DNA of 64,000 nucleotides. Source: Tetracentron sinense. Taxonomy: Eukaryota; Streptophyta; Magnoliopsida; Trochodendrales; Trochodendraceae. The translations under genes and the position numbers were made by a program. How positions within the stretch are numbered: position 1 is the stretch's first letter; every line of letters begins with the position of its first letter. A model generated the notes under the pieces. The model searched no databases. It worked only from the letters and a program-made list of their open reading frames with translations, and was not told the DNA's origin. Of the stretch, positions 47,122 through 59,499 are shown in pieces. The DNA is taken from assembly GCA_015143295.1 (NCBI GenBank), contig CM026557.1, positions 22,725,760 through 22,789,759 on the forward strand, in the 5' to 3' direction.

Positions 47122-48705
47122 CACTACGTGAAAATAGGTAAAAAACAACATAAATGAGGCGCGAAAAGCAACGGTTTTAAAGAGTGGTTATATGAACAAT
47201 GGCCTATAGCAGTGGTATACAATTTTCGGTAATAACCACAGTCATTATCCATCTTATTTTGAGTCTAAGTAGCATTCCTTTACTACTACTGTGGTCAGCC
47301 AATATAATCACAACCGTTCGTTGATCATCCGACGGTTCACGTTAAGGGAGAGAGTTTCACTTTTAAAAAAGAGTGTTTAACGAATTTTAGTTCTCCTTAA
47401 CAACTCGTTCCAGCTCTCTCATTTTTCCCAACTTTATCACTTTGATCTCGTTGAAGGTTAGGGCACACACAAATTCATCGACTCGGGTCTCTCAGCTCTC
47501 GACTCTCGACTCCCGTCTCCATCTCCTCCATCTCCGGTGGCGATCAGGTTAATCTCTCTTTTTCTATCCTTCTTTCTATTCTCTTCTTACTGATTTTTGA
47601 TTTTCGTGGATCTATTTTAAAACTACCAAAAGCATTTTGATTCTGAATCTAAAGCATAAATCCCCAATTTCTCGTTAAATTCCTTCAAATATGTGTTTTT
47701 TTTGGAAGAATTCTAACTCCATTGCGTAAAATTTATACAAATCTTGTGCAATCTCTGGCTTCAATCTTGTGCAATCCTGGCTTCAATCGCATTCCATTAG
47801 AAATTGAGATTGAACAGTCTTCTTTGTGATTTTGGAGCCTGAAATTTCATCTATTGTGTTGTAGTTATTGAAAGTCTTGATCATCTTTATAGTCAAGATT
47901 CAGGTCTCTAAGTTAATTTCCTATTTGAAATTCCTAATTCCATTTCCCCGTAGTTCTTGCTGGTTTTGTAGTCCTATAAAAACTGCTATCAAATTATTTT
48001 TTTGAATGATTTATAACCAAGTTTTGCTGGTTTCTTGTTTGGATGTCTATTGTACATTCACAACCTGAATTTAAATCTTGCATATCAACTGTTTGGTGAA
48101 ATGCCTACTAAGAATATCATGGTTTGAAACACCAGACGACTTGGAATTAATGCAACAGTCGTTTAACATGATGGTGGATAGAGATGCTGTATCATGGAAT
48201 ACGATGATTGGTGCTCAGTGAGATTGCAACCAAGATGCTGCTTGCGTTTTCTAATCTAATTTTTTTCCTTAGTCAAACAGATAAAAATAGAAAATTAGGA
48301 AAAAAATTCTGGAAAATACTTCTATTGGAAAAGTTTTTTTTTTCATTCCATTTTCCTTGCAATCAAACAGAGCCTAAGCGTCACTAATCTTACAGAGTAG
48401 CAGTGTAGTCAAGGCATCGCCTAGGCGATTTTGGGCCTGCGTCACTTAGGCGCCCCTCTAGGCGGGCGATCTTATTAAATAAAAAATCCAAAATATCTCA
48501 ATAAATAAATTTTAAAAAAAACATGAAATGAATATCGTTTTTTTTTTTTTGAATCGTTTTTTTCACTAAAAATATCAATTTTTTTTACTAAAAATATCGT
48601 TTTCGACGCAAAATTCTCGACGGATCCTACCACGGCCAAACACCGTGGTTTTTGACCAAAAACCACGGTTTTTAACAGTGGTTTTTAGCGCTTTTTGACG
48701 TAGTG
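47122..48705. mobile_element. CACTA element carrying a gene fragment
   Basis: Starts CACTACGTGAAAATAGG and ends, inverted, CACTACGTCAAAAAGCG, with a perfect 3-bp duplication ACG (47119-47121, 48706-48708). The right sub-terminal region has AAAACCACGG/CCGTGGTTTT repeats typical of the superfamily. It has no transposase, so it is non-autonomous. The middle holds a UTR-like CT-rich stretch (47410-47550) and a PPR-gene fragment. Confidence 0.9.
48061..48217 (+). pseudogene. Captured PPR protein fragment
   Basis: The first frame reads LAYQLFGEMPTKNIMV then TGA where Trp is expected. After a frameshift it reads FNMMVDRDAVSWNTMIGAQ then a stop. Both are pentatricopeptide motifs of the type M-x-x-R/K-(D/N)-x-V/M-x-W-N-T. 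The captured copy lies on the plus strand within the CACTA element and is non-functional as protein. Confidence 0.8.
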
Positions 48706-48908
48706 ACGTCGCAGTTGTAGAGGCCCGCGCATTTCGCCGAAAAGAATAATTTTCCTTATATATAAAAAAATACGATTAATTTTATTTAAATAATAACTCT
48801 CCCTAGCCCATTGGCTAAATTTTTTTGGGTGGGCTATGCCCTCAAACCACCAAGACCCATAATTTGGCCCCCCAAGGAAAAATTCCTGGCTCTGTCCCTG
48901 CATACATT

Positions 48909-51441
48909 GCGGTACTTTTGTTTCTTGCTGTCATAATACCTAGGTAATTAACATCTATCACACCTTATTAAGGATTTGTTTGTTTTTTTCAAGACTCGTA
49001 AGTACTTTTCAAGTGTACCCTTTACATACCTTTCAAAATCTAGTTCGTATGTATTTATCAATTAAACTTTTTAATATGGAGATTCTTTTGAATTTTTTGT
49101 TCTTAACATTTTTGTTTTTTGTGAAATTTGTGCAGTTGGTGAGGTGTAGGACTCTGATTAGTGCCTAAAAAGGGCTATGAAGTGAGGGAAAAGAAGAATG
49201 ATAATTGTGTTCATTTCTTAAGAAGTCCTATTTGACGTCTCTTTCTTACTTTTCATCCTCTTTGTTTAGATTAATTGGTCATACGTTTATTTAAAAAATT
49301 ATTTGTTATTTTGGAGATATTGATAGATCATTGTACAAAAAATATTACCAATAATTATTTACATAGTTTTATCCGCAGAAAAAAAAAAAAAAAACATAGT
49401 TTTATCCACTTTGATAATCATCACCATAGATATAGACAAAGATCTTTGTTTCATAACCAAAACATAAGAATCGTGCACATAGTTAATTAGTATTACATGA
49501 CGTTAATAAATATGGAATGCTCATTTCAAAGATTAATAATAGATGATAGATGAAGATAGTTAAAGATGATTACATTACTAAACATCTTTTTTTCTCTCTG
49601 TGTACCTTTTTTTCCTCTATGTATTGATGTGTTTTCGTACATCGCATGGACTCCTAGCTAGAATTGTTTTGATATATATATATATATATAAATTGTTGGG
49701 ATGCTATGGTTATACTAAATTAGTATTATAATATAAGATTAACTACGAACATGGCCTCTGGTCGTTGAACATTCAATAAAAGCAAGCTACAAAAATGCCT
49801 TTGAAAGTAGTAGTTTGGTAATTATTAACACAAATAAGGATATTTTTTAGCATTAGTTTATTTCCATAAATATCACTTAATAAGACTTTTTTGGATTGCC
49901 CCAGTTGACTGTTCAACCGGAGCTTCATTCATAGTTACTCTTACAATATACTAAATTCAGCCATAGCATAAGAATTACAGTTTTAAATTTAAATATGAGC
50001 TCTGCTTATAGTAGAAAAGTGGAACTCCCCCTTTTACCTATGGCGGTGGCATTTAGGTGTAATTATAAGAGTTATTATTTGTTTTTAAGACACATGTCTT
50101 TATGTTATTGATAGAAGTGAAATGTAAATAAACTCAACAGACGCAAATGGGTAAAAAACCACATTACCACCCCATTAAATTAAAAAGTCTATAATTCTCT
50201 CTTATGTTCATGTTTATCAATTACTTGCATTTTTCAAACCTATGCCCGATCTGAGGTCTTAAAAACATAAAAAAAGCTACAATTCAGGTTGGGACGGGTT
50301 GTAGTGTAGAGCATATAATTGTGCAGGGCAACATGGTCACTTTTCTACTATCTTTAACTGTTAAAGTGAAAATTTTAGAAAGACAAGGGGTGGGTGATGA
50401 CAAGAGTTCGGATGGGCGATAGCCCCCATTGTTGCCCATTGGGCAACGACTCCAATAAGGTAACGTCACCTCAATAATGGCAGCCACATATGAAAGCACA
50501 AACGGAGACGGTAAAATTCCGTTTATTTTATTATAAATTCTAAATAATATTAAAATAATAAAGCATTAATGTGTTTTAGGTTTTGAGACTTCTTGCGTAG
50601 GAGAAAAGGCCACCTCTCTTTTCTTCTCCTACCTCCCTTCTCTTTTCGTAGAAACCTATAACACTTTACTTCCCCAATTTCTTATCTCTCTTCATCTTGC
50701 AACCGTGGTGTCTTGTCTTCCTTATTTTGGTGTAATTAAAATCAATGTCTTGACTTACAAAGAAGGTATGCATCAACCTATAGTTCCTGAGCATATGTGT
50801 AATGCATGAGCTAGTAGTTCTTGAGTAGAGGTGATATTCTTGTTTGGACTTCCCCAATTGTTGTGTAGTTGCTTTTTTTTTTTTAATGATGGGTTACTAA
50901 TACTCACTTTTGTTATTCTATAAATTCAGATTTCTGTCTTTAGATTTCATCAATAAAAGTATATGATTGATAGGTATGCATTACTGGTAGTTCTTGACCA
51001 GAGGTGGTCTTTTAGTCTTCAACAAAAAGCGAGGGTGACTTGATCAATGCAAATTAGAGAGCTTGGTTTGAGGTAAGTATTTTCTTCTTCTTTTTGTTGT
51101 TGTAGTTTAGATTCCTTAAAATAGAATAACATTATATTTGTATTGAACCGAACCCAACCAATTGCACTCTAATTGAAAGTCTTATTAGCTTACTATCTTA
51201 TTGTTGTTGTGTGATTAACACAAGGAACAAGTTAATTAACGCATAATCCACCTAAAAAGAAAAATTGAGGAAAGACCACAATTGGCTTGTACGTTGGAGT
51301 TCTACTTAGAGGAGTGTCAGAGCCCTGGAAATATTTATCATGGCTTAGCTGAGTCAAATATTACCATGGAACATAAATCTATAGTTAACTCAAATGTTTC
51401 TGCAAAAAATCAAGTTAAAATTGATAAAGCGTAAAAAATTG
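48909..51441. other. Intergenic DNA before the MULE remnant
   Basis: Mostly AT-rich with no gene supported. A Helitron-like end (ACATCGCATGG then CTAG) is at about 49640-49664. 50580-51070 has CT-rich, UTR-like sequence that may belong to the transposase gene downstream. Confidence 0.5.
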
Positions 51442-53130
51442 GCATGAAATTTGATCATGAAGAGCATGCTTACAATTTTTACAACAATTATGGCCGGAGT
51501 GTGGGTTTTAGTATTCGGAAAAATTAGGTACATAGGACTAGCACTGGTAGATTGTGAGATCGAAGTTTTACTTGTGCATGTGAAGGCCAACCCCACGAAG
51601 ATAAACGGCGTATCAATGCAAAGACTCGTCACCCAAAAACAAAAACTGGTTGTCGAGCACGCATGGTTATCATGCTTAAAGTTAATGATAAATATCATGT
51701 TACTCGTTTTGAGATAAATTCATAACAATGAATTAACTAGCACACCTCAAAATCACATACTAAGATCACATAAAAGAATAATTATTGTTCAAATGACTCA
51801 AGCTGACATGACAGGAAGTTCAGGAATACAACCTAAAACAACAATAGATTCTATGGGTAAACAAACAAATAGTCGAGAAAGTATTGGTTTTCTTCCTATC
51901 GACTATAAAAATTATATTCACCCTAAAAGGATGATAAAAATGAAGAAGAGAGACGCAAAGCGTGTTAGAATATTTTGAAAAAAAACTTGAAGAAAATGAA
52001 TAATTCTTTTATGCTATACAATTAAATGAAGACGAGTAGATGACCAACATATTTTGGGTAGATACAAAGTCAGTAATAAATTATTGGTATTTTGGTGATA
52101 TAGTTTGTTTTGATATGACATATAGAACAAATAAATATGGTTGACCATTTGCTCTATTTGTTGGAGTAAATCATCATAGACAAATCGTCATATTTGGTGT
52201 TGTACTACTTTATGCCGAAACTACTAAAGGTTTCAAGTGGTGGTTCAATACTTTTGTAAAGTCAATGTCTGGGAAAGAACCGAAGACGATTCTTATAGAT
52301 CAGTGCAAGGCGATGGAAAACACAATATATAGCTTCGGTGTTGTCAGAAATACATCATCATATATGTATATGGCATATGTACTAGAATGCCACGAAACAC
52401 CTAAGCCATGTATTTAGTCAAGTAATTGATAGTTTGAAACATTTTGCTAAAGATTTCAAGAGCTGTATATATGACCATGAAGTAGAAGAGGATTTTTTAG
52501 TTGCATGTGAAAGCATGCCTCAGAAGTACAAGCTCGGGGAAAATAAACGGTAATAATAATTATTTAAAGAAAGAGATAAATGGGCTTTGGTGTATAGACG
52601 ACATATTTTGTGCAGACATGAACTCCACGCAACGTAGCGAAAATACTAATAGTGTTTTAAGACACTATAAAAGGCCAAATTATGATTTGTTACAATTTTC
52701 CTATCATTTTAAAAGGGTTTGAGAAGGTCGGCGTTACAGTGAATTACAAACTGATTTCAACTAAAGTTAGACAAAGTAGTCCGATTACAGGTGCACCAAT
52801 GCATATGTTGAAGAAAGCATCAAGAGTATACACACCAATTATATTTGAAATGTTTCAAAAATAATACTTATGCATTCTAGATTATTCAGTTGAATTTTCT
52901 AACGAGGTTGGTTCAATAAATGAATATACAATTACCTCACATGGAAAACCTCATACATACATCATTACAGTTGTATCATCTGATAACACAAATGTCTGCA
53001 GTTGTAGAAAATTTGAGTTAGTAAGAATTTTGTGTAAGCACGTGTTGAAAGTGTTTGATTGCAAAAAAATAAATGAGATTCCGTCCAAATACATTTTAAC
53101 GAGGCGGACGAAAGATGCGACTGTAGTATA
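51442..53130 (+). pseudogene. FAR1/FHY3-type MULE transposase pseudogene
   Basis: Domains in order on the plus strand. The FAR1 DNA-binding region is at 51442-51720 (MKFDHEEHAYNFYNNYGRSV; KTGCRARMVIML after a frameshift). The MULE transposase core is at about 51990-52340, with FDMTYRTNKYG, a stop in place of one residue, then [20 protein letters not shown] and LIDQCKAM (catalytic Asp regions). The SWIM zinc finger at 52991-53053 reads VCSCRKFELVRILCKHVL with its CxC...CxH ligands. There are several in-frame stops and frameshifts. Whether it was a mobile MULE or a domesticated FAR1-related gene cannot be told. I did not find terminal inverted repeats. Confidence 0.85.
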
Positions 53131-55584
53131 AGTAAATCCTAAGACAACTCTAGTAAATTGTTACAATGAGTTGTGTCGCATCGTTGTTCAAATAGCAGCA
53201 AAGGCTGTAGAAACTGAAGAAGGTTATACAATTGTTGTTGACTATGCATGTAGGGTATTGTAAGAGGTGGAACTAAGTATAAGAAACTCAAGATGCACAA
53301 AACCTATAAATTTGACCTCACATGGGATAAGTCTTTTAGAAAATGCATGTGATAAGAGCATTATGACTTCTAATAAAATTGACAACTATATAGATATACA
53401 GTTTTCATCTCATGATAATGAGAATAAAATAGAATTGGTGGATAGTGCAACTTCCTCAATTGCAAAATGAATTAAAATGAGGGAGATCAGAGGAAAGAGT
53501 AGTGGTCGTAGAATTCAAAGTGGGATTGAAAAATGCAATCAAATGAGAAAAACCTCGAAAATAAGCAACTCACACACCTAATCATGTTATTCATGTGACA
53601 ACTCATCCCCTTTATAGTCGAAGCTATGTCATTGCATTCAACTAGTCAATTGACGCAGGTAATTAATTTTGATTATTTTAAGTGAATCTGTAATATTAGT
53701 AGTTTTAATATTTTATCAAATGTTAGTTAAATTTCCTTATACTCAATTGTTCCATGTAGGGGATGTATGGCTTTGAAGCAAATTTGTCAAATATTTCAAC
53801 TTTACCTGAGGGACATATTGATCATAAATTAGTTCAGTGCATGCATTAACCACCTACTTCAATTATGTTCAGGCCACCGTATCATAACATATATCAACAT
53901 CGCAGCATGACACAGTTATTTACGGTACTAAATGTTCATCTCTCTACATTTGGAATATTTGTTATGATTGATTTTGATCTAGATGAAATTTCTATCATTT
54001 CTATTTGCTTCTGATACAGGAATCATCAACTCCTTACTTATGCCAAGAGCATGTCTCTAACAACCCTCATTTAATTCAGGTACAAATTAAAGGATCTCAA
54101 ATCTAAAAATTATAATGTTTTGATTGTCTTGTGTAAAAAACATTAATTTTAGGATCCATATATATAGGAATCTTCATTCATGGACATGCGTAGACATATT
54201 TTTATAGGGAGCAGCTCATAACAAGAGTATCAAGAGATGATAGACAATGTGGTATGAAAATTAGTAGTTTGATTATTTTGTTTTGTCGTACAAGAGCATC
54301 AACTCTTTCTTTTATTTTCATATAAAATCAATATGTTGGGACATGCAACATCTCCAATTCAAGCTTCATTCCTACCAGATGACTGTTAATAGAAAGATTA
54401 CATTTATTAAAAGGCACGTGTGATGCACGTGAGTGTATAGTCCTAACGATTGTAAAATAAAATGAAATGACAAACTTGGAAAACATGAGTTCAATGATTT
54501 TGATATACAATACATCAAGTAAACTTTTATATGTATAATAAAAAACGAATTGAAGTATGATGCATAATAAAATCCGAAATAATCAAATATGTATCTTTAA
54601 TAACCTAATTTAGAATTTTAAAATCATATATTAAAAAAATAAGAGTTCCAAATAAAAAGAGTGATAGTAGCGGTTACATAGAATGAAAGTAAGACGATAA
54701 TTAACAAATTTTTTAGTATTAATGGAGAGCAAAGAAGACAATTTGAGAAGCCAGGATATGCGACATCTCCTATTTCAAGCTTCATTCCTACTAGATGACT
54801 GTCAATATAAAGATTAATCTGCTAAAATTATTTGAAATAGATGTAGTATGAATACCTTAATAAAATGTCATTTGCCATATACAGTAATAGTCATCTATAA
54901 TATTCAAAATTATTGATTGATCATTAATTTCTACAAAATCAATTTTATCACAATTGATTTTTGGCTAAAAAAATCCAATCCAAACACCCCATAAAGCATC
55001 AAGTAATTAAAAAATCAAGTTCTAATTAATTCAAACACATAAAATCAATTAGACGGTTAATGTCATAAAAAACAATAAATAGTCACATGCAAGACCTTGC
55101 AAATATATCATTCAAGCTTCCTAAACACATTAGTGGGGTGTGTATAACAATAGTTGCACCCTCACTACACCTAATCCAGCCCCCAACTTATCTCTAAAAA
55201 TCTCAAGTAGTGTCCTCTCTTTCCTTTTCTTATATATTTTGGGGGGTATCCAGGGGTAGGTGCGAAGCTAAGTTTCTCTTGCATGGGGGATTAACGATGG
55301 GTGTTCAAGGGTGTAGCCCCCGAAATTATTTCTTGAGGGCCAAGTTCTGGGACATCGTGTCTATTTGTGTCCGTTTGTATGGAATATTTTTTTTCTTTGA
55401 AGTTAAGAGGGGGCTAGAGCGCCCCGTCCCCTAGCTCTGCCCATCCCCTAGGCTGCGCCCATATTAGCACTACAGGGAAAAAAATTCCAAATTTTCAGGG
55501 GGGGCTTCATCCACCCTGGGCCCCATGTGGCTCCGTCCATGATACACCCACCCACTACCGAATCACACACCACTCTCTTTCTCT
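53131..55584. other. AT-rich intergenic DNA
   Basis: The first 350 bp may be the end of the FAR1-like gene. A direct repeat of about 60 bp is at 54341-54400 and 54756-54815. No other feature. Confidence 0.5.
54341..54815. repeat. Direct repeat pair, about 60 bp each
   Basis: ACATCTCCAATTCAAGCTTC and CATTCCTACCAGATGACTGT (54341-54400) recur with few changes at 54756-54815. Confidence 0.75.
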
Positions 55585-55835
55585 ATGGGTGCCAATTGCA
55601 CAACCTGACTGTTTGGTTGGGCTTGGAGTCTAAAGTTCGTGGCTTGTTTTGGTAAGCTTCTAATCGGGACTTACCTGACTAACCCGGCCCGATTAGTTCC
55701 ATTTAGTTAATCAGAAAGATTTTACACATGATTTTTCAGGCAGGCTAGCCCGGCCCAGACCAATTAATAAGTGGGTAGACTCGACCCGACCGATTTCTTA
55801 ATCGGGCTAAGTCAGGCTCGGCCCATTTACACCGA
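55585..55835. mobile_element. Degenerate TAGGGGTGTCAA-family copy
   Basis: GGTTGGGCTTGGAGTCTAAA, GACTAACCCGGCCCGATTA and ATTAATAAGTGG match the interior of 55973-56257 in the same order. Ends are not clear. Confidence 0.5.
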
Positions 55836-55972
55836 TATCTTTCTCATCCTTGTCTCTCTAATCCCACCCACATCTCTCCTTCTTTCTCATCTCATCACCA
55901 CCCTCAATCATACTCTTTCTCTCTCTGTAATCCCTCTTTGTAGGGGTGTATCAATCATGATACACCCACATC

Positions 55973-56257
55973 TAGGGCTGTCAATGGGCCGGGCCAGTCC
56001 GACCCCATTATTAATTGGGTTGGGCTTGGGGTTGGAGTCTAAAGCCAATGGCCCGTTTCAATAGGTTTCTAACCGTTCTTAGCTTGACTAACTCGACCTG
56101 ATTATGTCCATTTAATTCATGGGCAAAAAATTGCACATGGTTTTTTAGATGAGATGGACCGACCTAGCCCGGTTAATAAGTGGTCTGGCCCAGCTTGGCT
56201 AGTTTATTAATCGGGCCTAGTTGGGGCCGGACTAGCCCGAACCCATTGACACCCCTA
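55973..56257. mobile_element. Small hAT-like element, 285 bp
   Basis: Ends TAGGGCTGTCAATGGG and, inverted, TAGGGGTGTCAATGGG. Flanks CCCACATC and CTGACATC agree at 6 of 8 positions. Same family as 7566-7848. Confidence 0.7.
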
Positions 56258-57109
56258 CTGACATCTCTTCATCCCTTTTCCCTCCCATTCTCTAATCTCA
56301 TCTCACACTTCTCTTTTCTACGATTGTGCCAACCACCATTTCCCACTCAACTCCCCAAGTTGTCACAACTCATGCCTCATCTTACACCCACCTATCACTC
56401 AAGCACTCACTCTCCCATTATCTCTGATCTGGGGTGTATTTTACATGATACACCCTACCCACACCCGTATGATCATTCACCACCCCTCTTTCTCATCCTT
56501 ATGTCTCTATTCCCCCCTCTCCCTCACTCTTTAACCACTCCCCCTCTCTCACCCATTCCATACCAGCAACCTTTTTTGGACATTTGGAAGGCATTTGATG
56601 AGCAATACCTCCAATCAAATGACCATGTTTTCTCCTACGTTTGGAGCTATTGGCAACATTAGAAGTTTGGCTAGTGGTTTCTAGAGGAATCAAAGCAGCA
56701 AAGTTCTGTACACCCTATTAATAATCAAAGGTTACAAATCAAGGTTCACAATATGTATGCAATCATGGGTAGTAATTGTTCATGTTTGGAATGGGATGGG
56801 CATGGGTGGTATCGGTCCAACATGAGCTTGGATCGATTCTAACCGAACACAATTTAAACCTGATCTAAGATCATATATATGGTTAAATGATGAGTTCATT
56901 TTACATGTACAGGACCATGGTATAACCAATTAATCATCTTTGTTGCTGCATCGTTAGGTTCCAATATGATGTCGCTGTCTTGGATCTGGAGAAAATGCAG
57001 GTGGCTTGGTGGGTTGAGAATAGATTCCTACAACCCTATTGAAGACGAACCAGTGAAATCAAAAAAGAGAGTTGAGGGGATCGTGACTTTTAGAAGGGGA
57101 TGTAGGTAG
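56258..57109. other. Intergenic, CT-rich then AT-rich
   Basis: Long open frames around 56180-56660 arise from low-complexity C/T/A sequence. No gene supported. Confidence 0.5.
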
Positions 57110-57460
57110 TTATTTTTAAAAAAAATTACATTTATACCCTTTTTAAAAATAACTCATATAGGAATAGGCTATACAATAATACTGAGATTTTCTTGTCATT
57201 GTTAAAAGATTCAACCAACTTTTTTGGCTTTTAGAAGTGTAGGTAGTTATTTTTTAAAATTACATTTATACCCTTTTTAAAACTAACTCATGTAGGAATA
57301 GGCTATATAATAATATTGAGATTTTCTTGTCATTGTCAAAAGTTTCAATCAATTTTTTTACCTATACATCTCTCATTATAATAGTAGAGAAGATATACAA
57401 TAATACTAAGATTTTCTTGTCATTGTTAAATGTTAAAAGATTCAACCAACTTTTTTACCC
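57110..57460. repeat. Tandem repeat, about 130 bp, three copies
   Basis: ACATTTATACCCTTTTTAAA followed by GGAATAGGCTATA and GAGATTTTCTTGTCATTG recurs at about 57125, 57260 and (partly) 57395. Confidence 0.8.
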
Positions 57461-57461
57461 C

Positions 57462-57546
57462 TATCTCTCTAACTATAAAAATAGAGATTATTATTATCAT
57501 CATTTTATATTAGTGCATTAGTGCATCGCACGGGCTCCTTATTAGT
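57462..57546 (+). mobile_element. Helitron-like terminus
   Basis: Contains TCTCTAACTATAAAAATAG and ends with a GTGCATCGCACGGGC hairpin followed by TTATTAGT. Both resemble plant Helitron termini, but a CTAG end is not exact and no full element is defined. Confidence 0.35.
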
Positions 57547-57609
57547 TTAATTTGAACAGGCGGTTCCAAAGCCATCCGGGAATATGCAGATATAATAAGG
57601 GTATTTGAG

Positions 57610-57617
57610 TATAAATA
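57610..57617 (+). promoter_or_regulatory. Possible TATA box of an unidentified gene
   Basis: TATAAATA upstream of a GC-richer, low-repeat 300-bp stretch that looks like a first exon. Confidence 0.35.
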
Positions 57618-57947
57618 CATAATGTAATTCCCAGACTCGCCCAATCGTTTCGCCTTTCTAGGAGAGCGCCGGATGAGTTATGAAATAGAGCTCCTGTTCA
57701 TATTTTAATTTTTAATTTTCTTATCCGTTCACCTCTTTTTTCAAGCCGTGAACAGAATAATAATCTAGGGCATCTCCCGAAAGTTTGTGACAGGGTTTCC
57801 ATTCCCGCCATATTACCGGCAAATAGTTCCCGGAGACTTGCCGGAAAACTCCATTATCGACGGAGTCCAAGATATTCACCCACGGTTTCCGGCTACATTA
57901 TCTTACGTGACAGTATTTCCGTTCATTTTTCCGACTCTGTTTCTTTG

Positions 57948-58366
57948 ATGGAGTACACGAAACACGATAGCACTGGTAAGTCCTTTTGTTTGTTCCTTTA
58001 TTTGTTGATTTATCGAATTTAATTTAATTTATATTTTTTTCCTTGCCTGCCTTTTGTGTTTGGGAGTGTCAATGAGGTTTAGATTCGTCATTGTGGGAAG
58101 GCTTTGTTAGGGTTTTGATATTTGAGCTTGAAATGTTCTGTATACGGATTTTGTTGAGACAGTTAGGGTTTTGAACTTCGAAGAGAAGGAACTGAAATTG
58201 AACATATGTTTTTCTGAGTCTGGAATGGATTGCTGGTTTTAGGTTAAATTTTTGGTCTTTTGGGTTGAGCTTGAGATTGGTTTTTTTGTAGGCTTTCAAA
58301 CCTTTATCTGTAACCAGTAGCGCAATTTAGGGCTCCCTCTATCTTGATCGAAACTGCGACAATCAG
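57948..58366 (+). CDS. First two coding exons of an unidentified gene
   Basis: Exon 1 codes from ATG 57948 to 57975 (MEYTKHDST plus one base) with a GTAAGT donor. If the acceptor is the AG at 58316-58317, exon 2 (58318-58366) continues in phase as VAQFRAPSILIETATI and ends at a GTGAGT donor. An alternative acceptor at 58290-58291 gives an early stop. Upstream DNA is unlike the surrounding repeats (CCGG-rich, TATAAATA at 57610). The next intron is interrupted by the 3-kb LTR at 58586, so later exons, if any, lie beyond the window. I do not recognise the protein. Confidence 0.4.
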
Positions 58367-59499
58367 GTGAGTGTTAAATGGGTGCTATGGAGTTATATAA
58401 GGTGGGTTGTCGAATTGGGATTTATACTGGATGAGATATTGTGAATAGTGTTCTCGTTCTGCCTTTTGACAGTCGGTGGCTACTCATTGTCATTAATGTA
58501 TTATCCATAATGTTGGAATTAGGTTGCCATTGGACCAAGTTGATTGAATTTGACCCTAGTCGACTTATTATCTGAACTTTATTTCTGTGACGCCCCGAAC
58601 CCGCGCCTAGGGAATCAAGTTCCGAGACGCGTGTCCGTTCGTCAAATCATGCAAGCGGAAGACTTTACCCGCAAAAATGCGGGAAATTTAAACATTTATC
58701 AAATGCTCCCAAAAAGCAAATAATACCTGTCATCACAATAGCCATCATACAAACCATATACCTGTATTATTTACATCCAGTTTGTTTTACAAAAGTAGGC
58801 GTCTCTATCACGCCAGGTACAACTTGTACAAGCTTCCAAAATGTCCAATTGGACTTTCCACTTACTGGTCAGCAGCTCCGAGATCTGCTGACACAAAAAG
58901 TCAGTGAGCTATGAAGCTCAATAAAACCACAATCCTTCTAAACTATTTTCCACATAATAACACGCATCAATAATGATATAATAAGCAGTTCAATTTGCAT
59001 GTTACAGTAAAATAGAACAGTATATAATAAATTGTGACCCAAGGTCACTTAGGGTTACGTCACCCTAACAGAGGTTCCCGACCTCACATTACTTTCCAAT
59101 TATGAGGTTCAGTTATGAATGTATTATATTACCAAATTATCGTTTCAATCATCAATCATGTTTCATTTCGAGTCCTAAGACTCTATTAATTGGCCACAGC
59201 CCACAAATGTTTAGCTTAAAGTCTCTAAATCATAACCAAAATACATTGAGTCATTTAGACTCACACACGCTGTTCCGGCTTTCACCCGAACATGACAAAA
59301 CCTTGGGTATACCAACCCAACTCACCTGGAATCCGATGATTCCATACCGAACTATGAGTCCACCAACTCAAACAAATACACCAACTCTGAGTATACCAAC
59401 TCAGACCACTTCGTATCCGAAGCTTACACACACAACATGGGCATTCACCCAATAAGAACATTTTTCCATTCAATTGACTGGCCACATCTACCGTGTATT

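Larger units (their letters stand above)
46716..48900. mobile_element. hAT element (Tip100-like ends) with nested CACTA
   Basis: Starts CAGGGGCGGTGAAGG and ends, inverted, CAGGGACAGAGCCAGG, flanked by perfect 8-bp duplications CATACATT (46708-46715, 48901-48908). CAGGGGCGGA ends are typical of Tip100-type hAT elements. Without the CACTA insert it is about 600 bp and has no transposase. It includes a run of C (about 46736-46753) and GGTTAA repeats. Confidence 0.88.

Noticed and set aside
56180-56662. A 160-codon plus-strand open frame
   Set aside because: Low-complexity Pro/Leu/Ser-rich translation of CT-rich DNA that begins inside a small hAT-like element.
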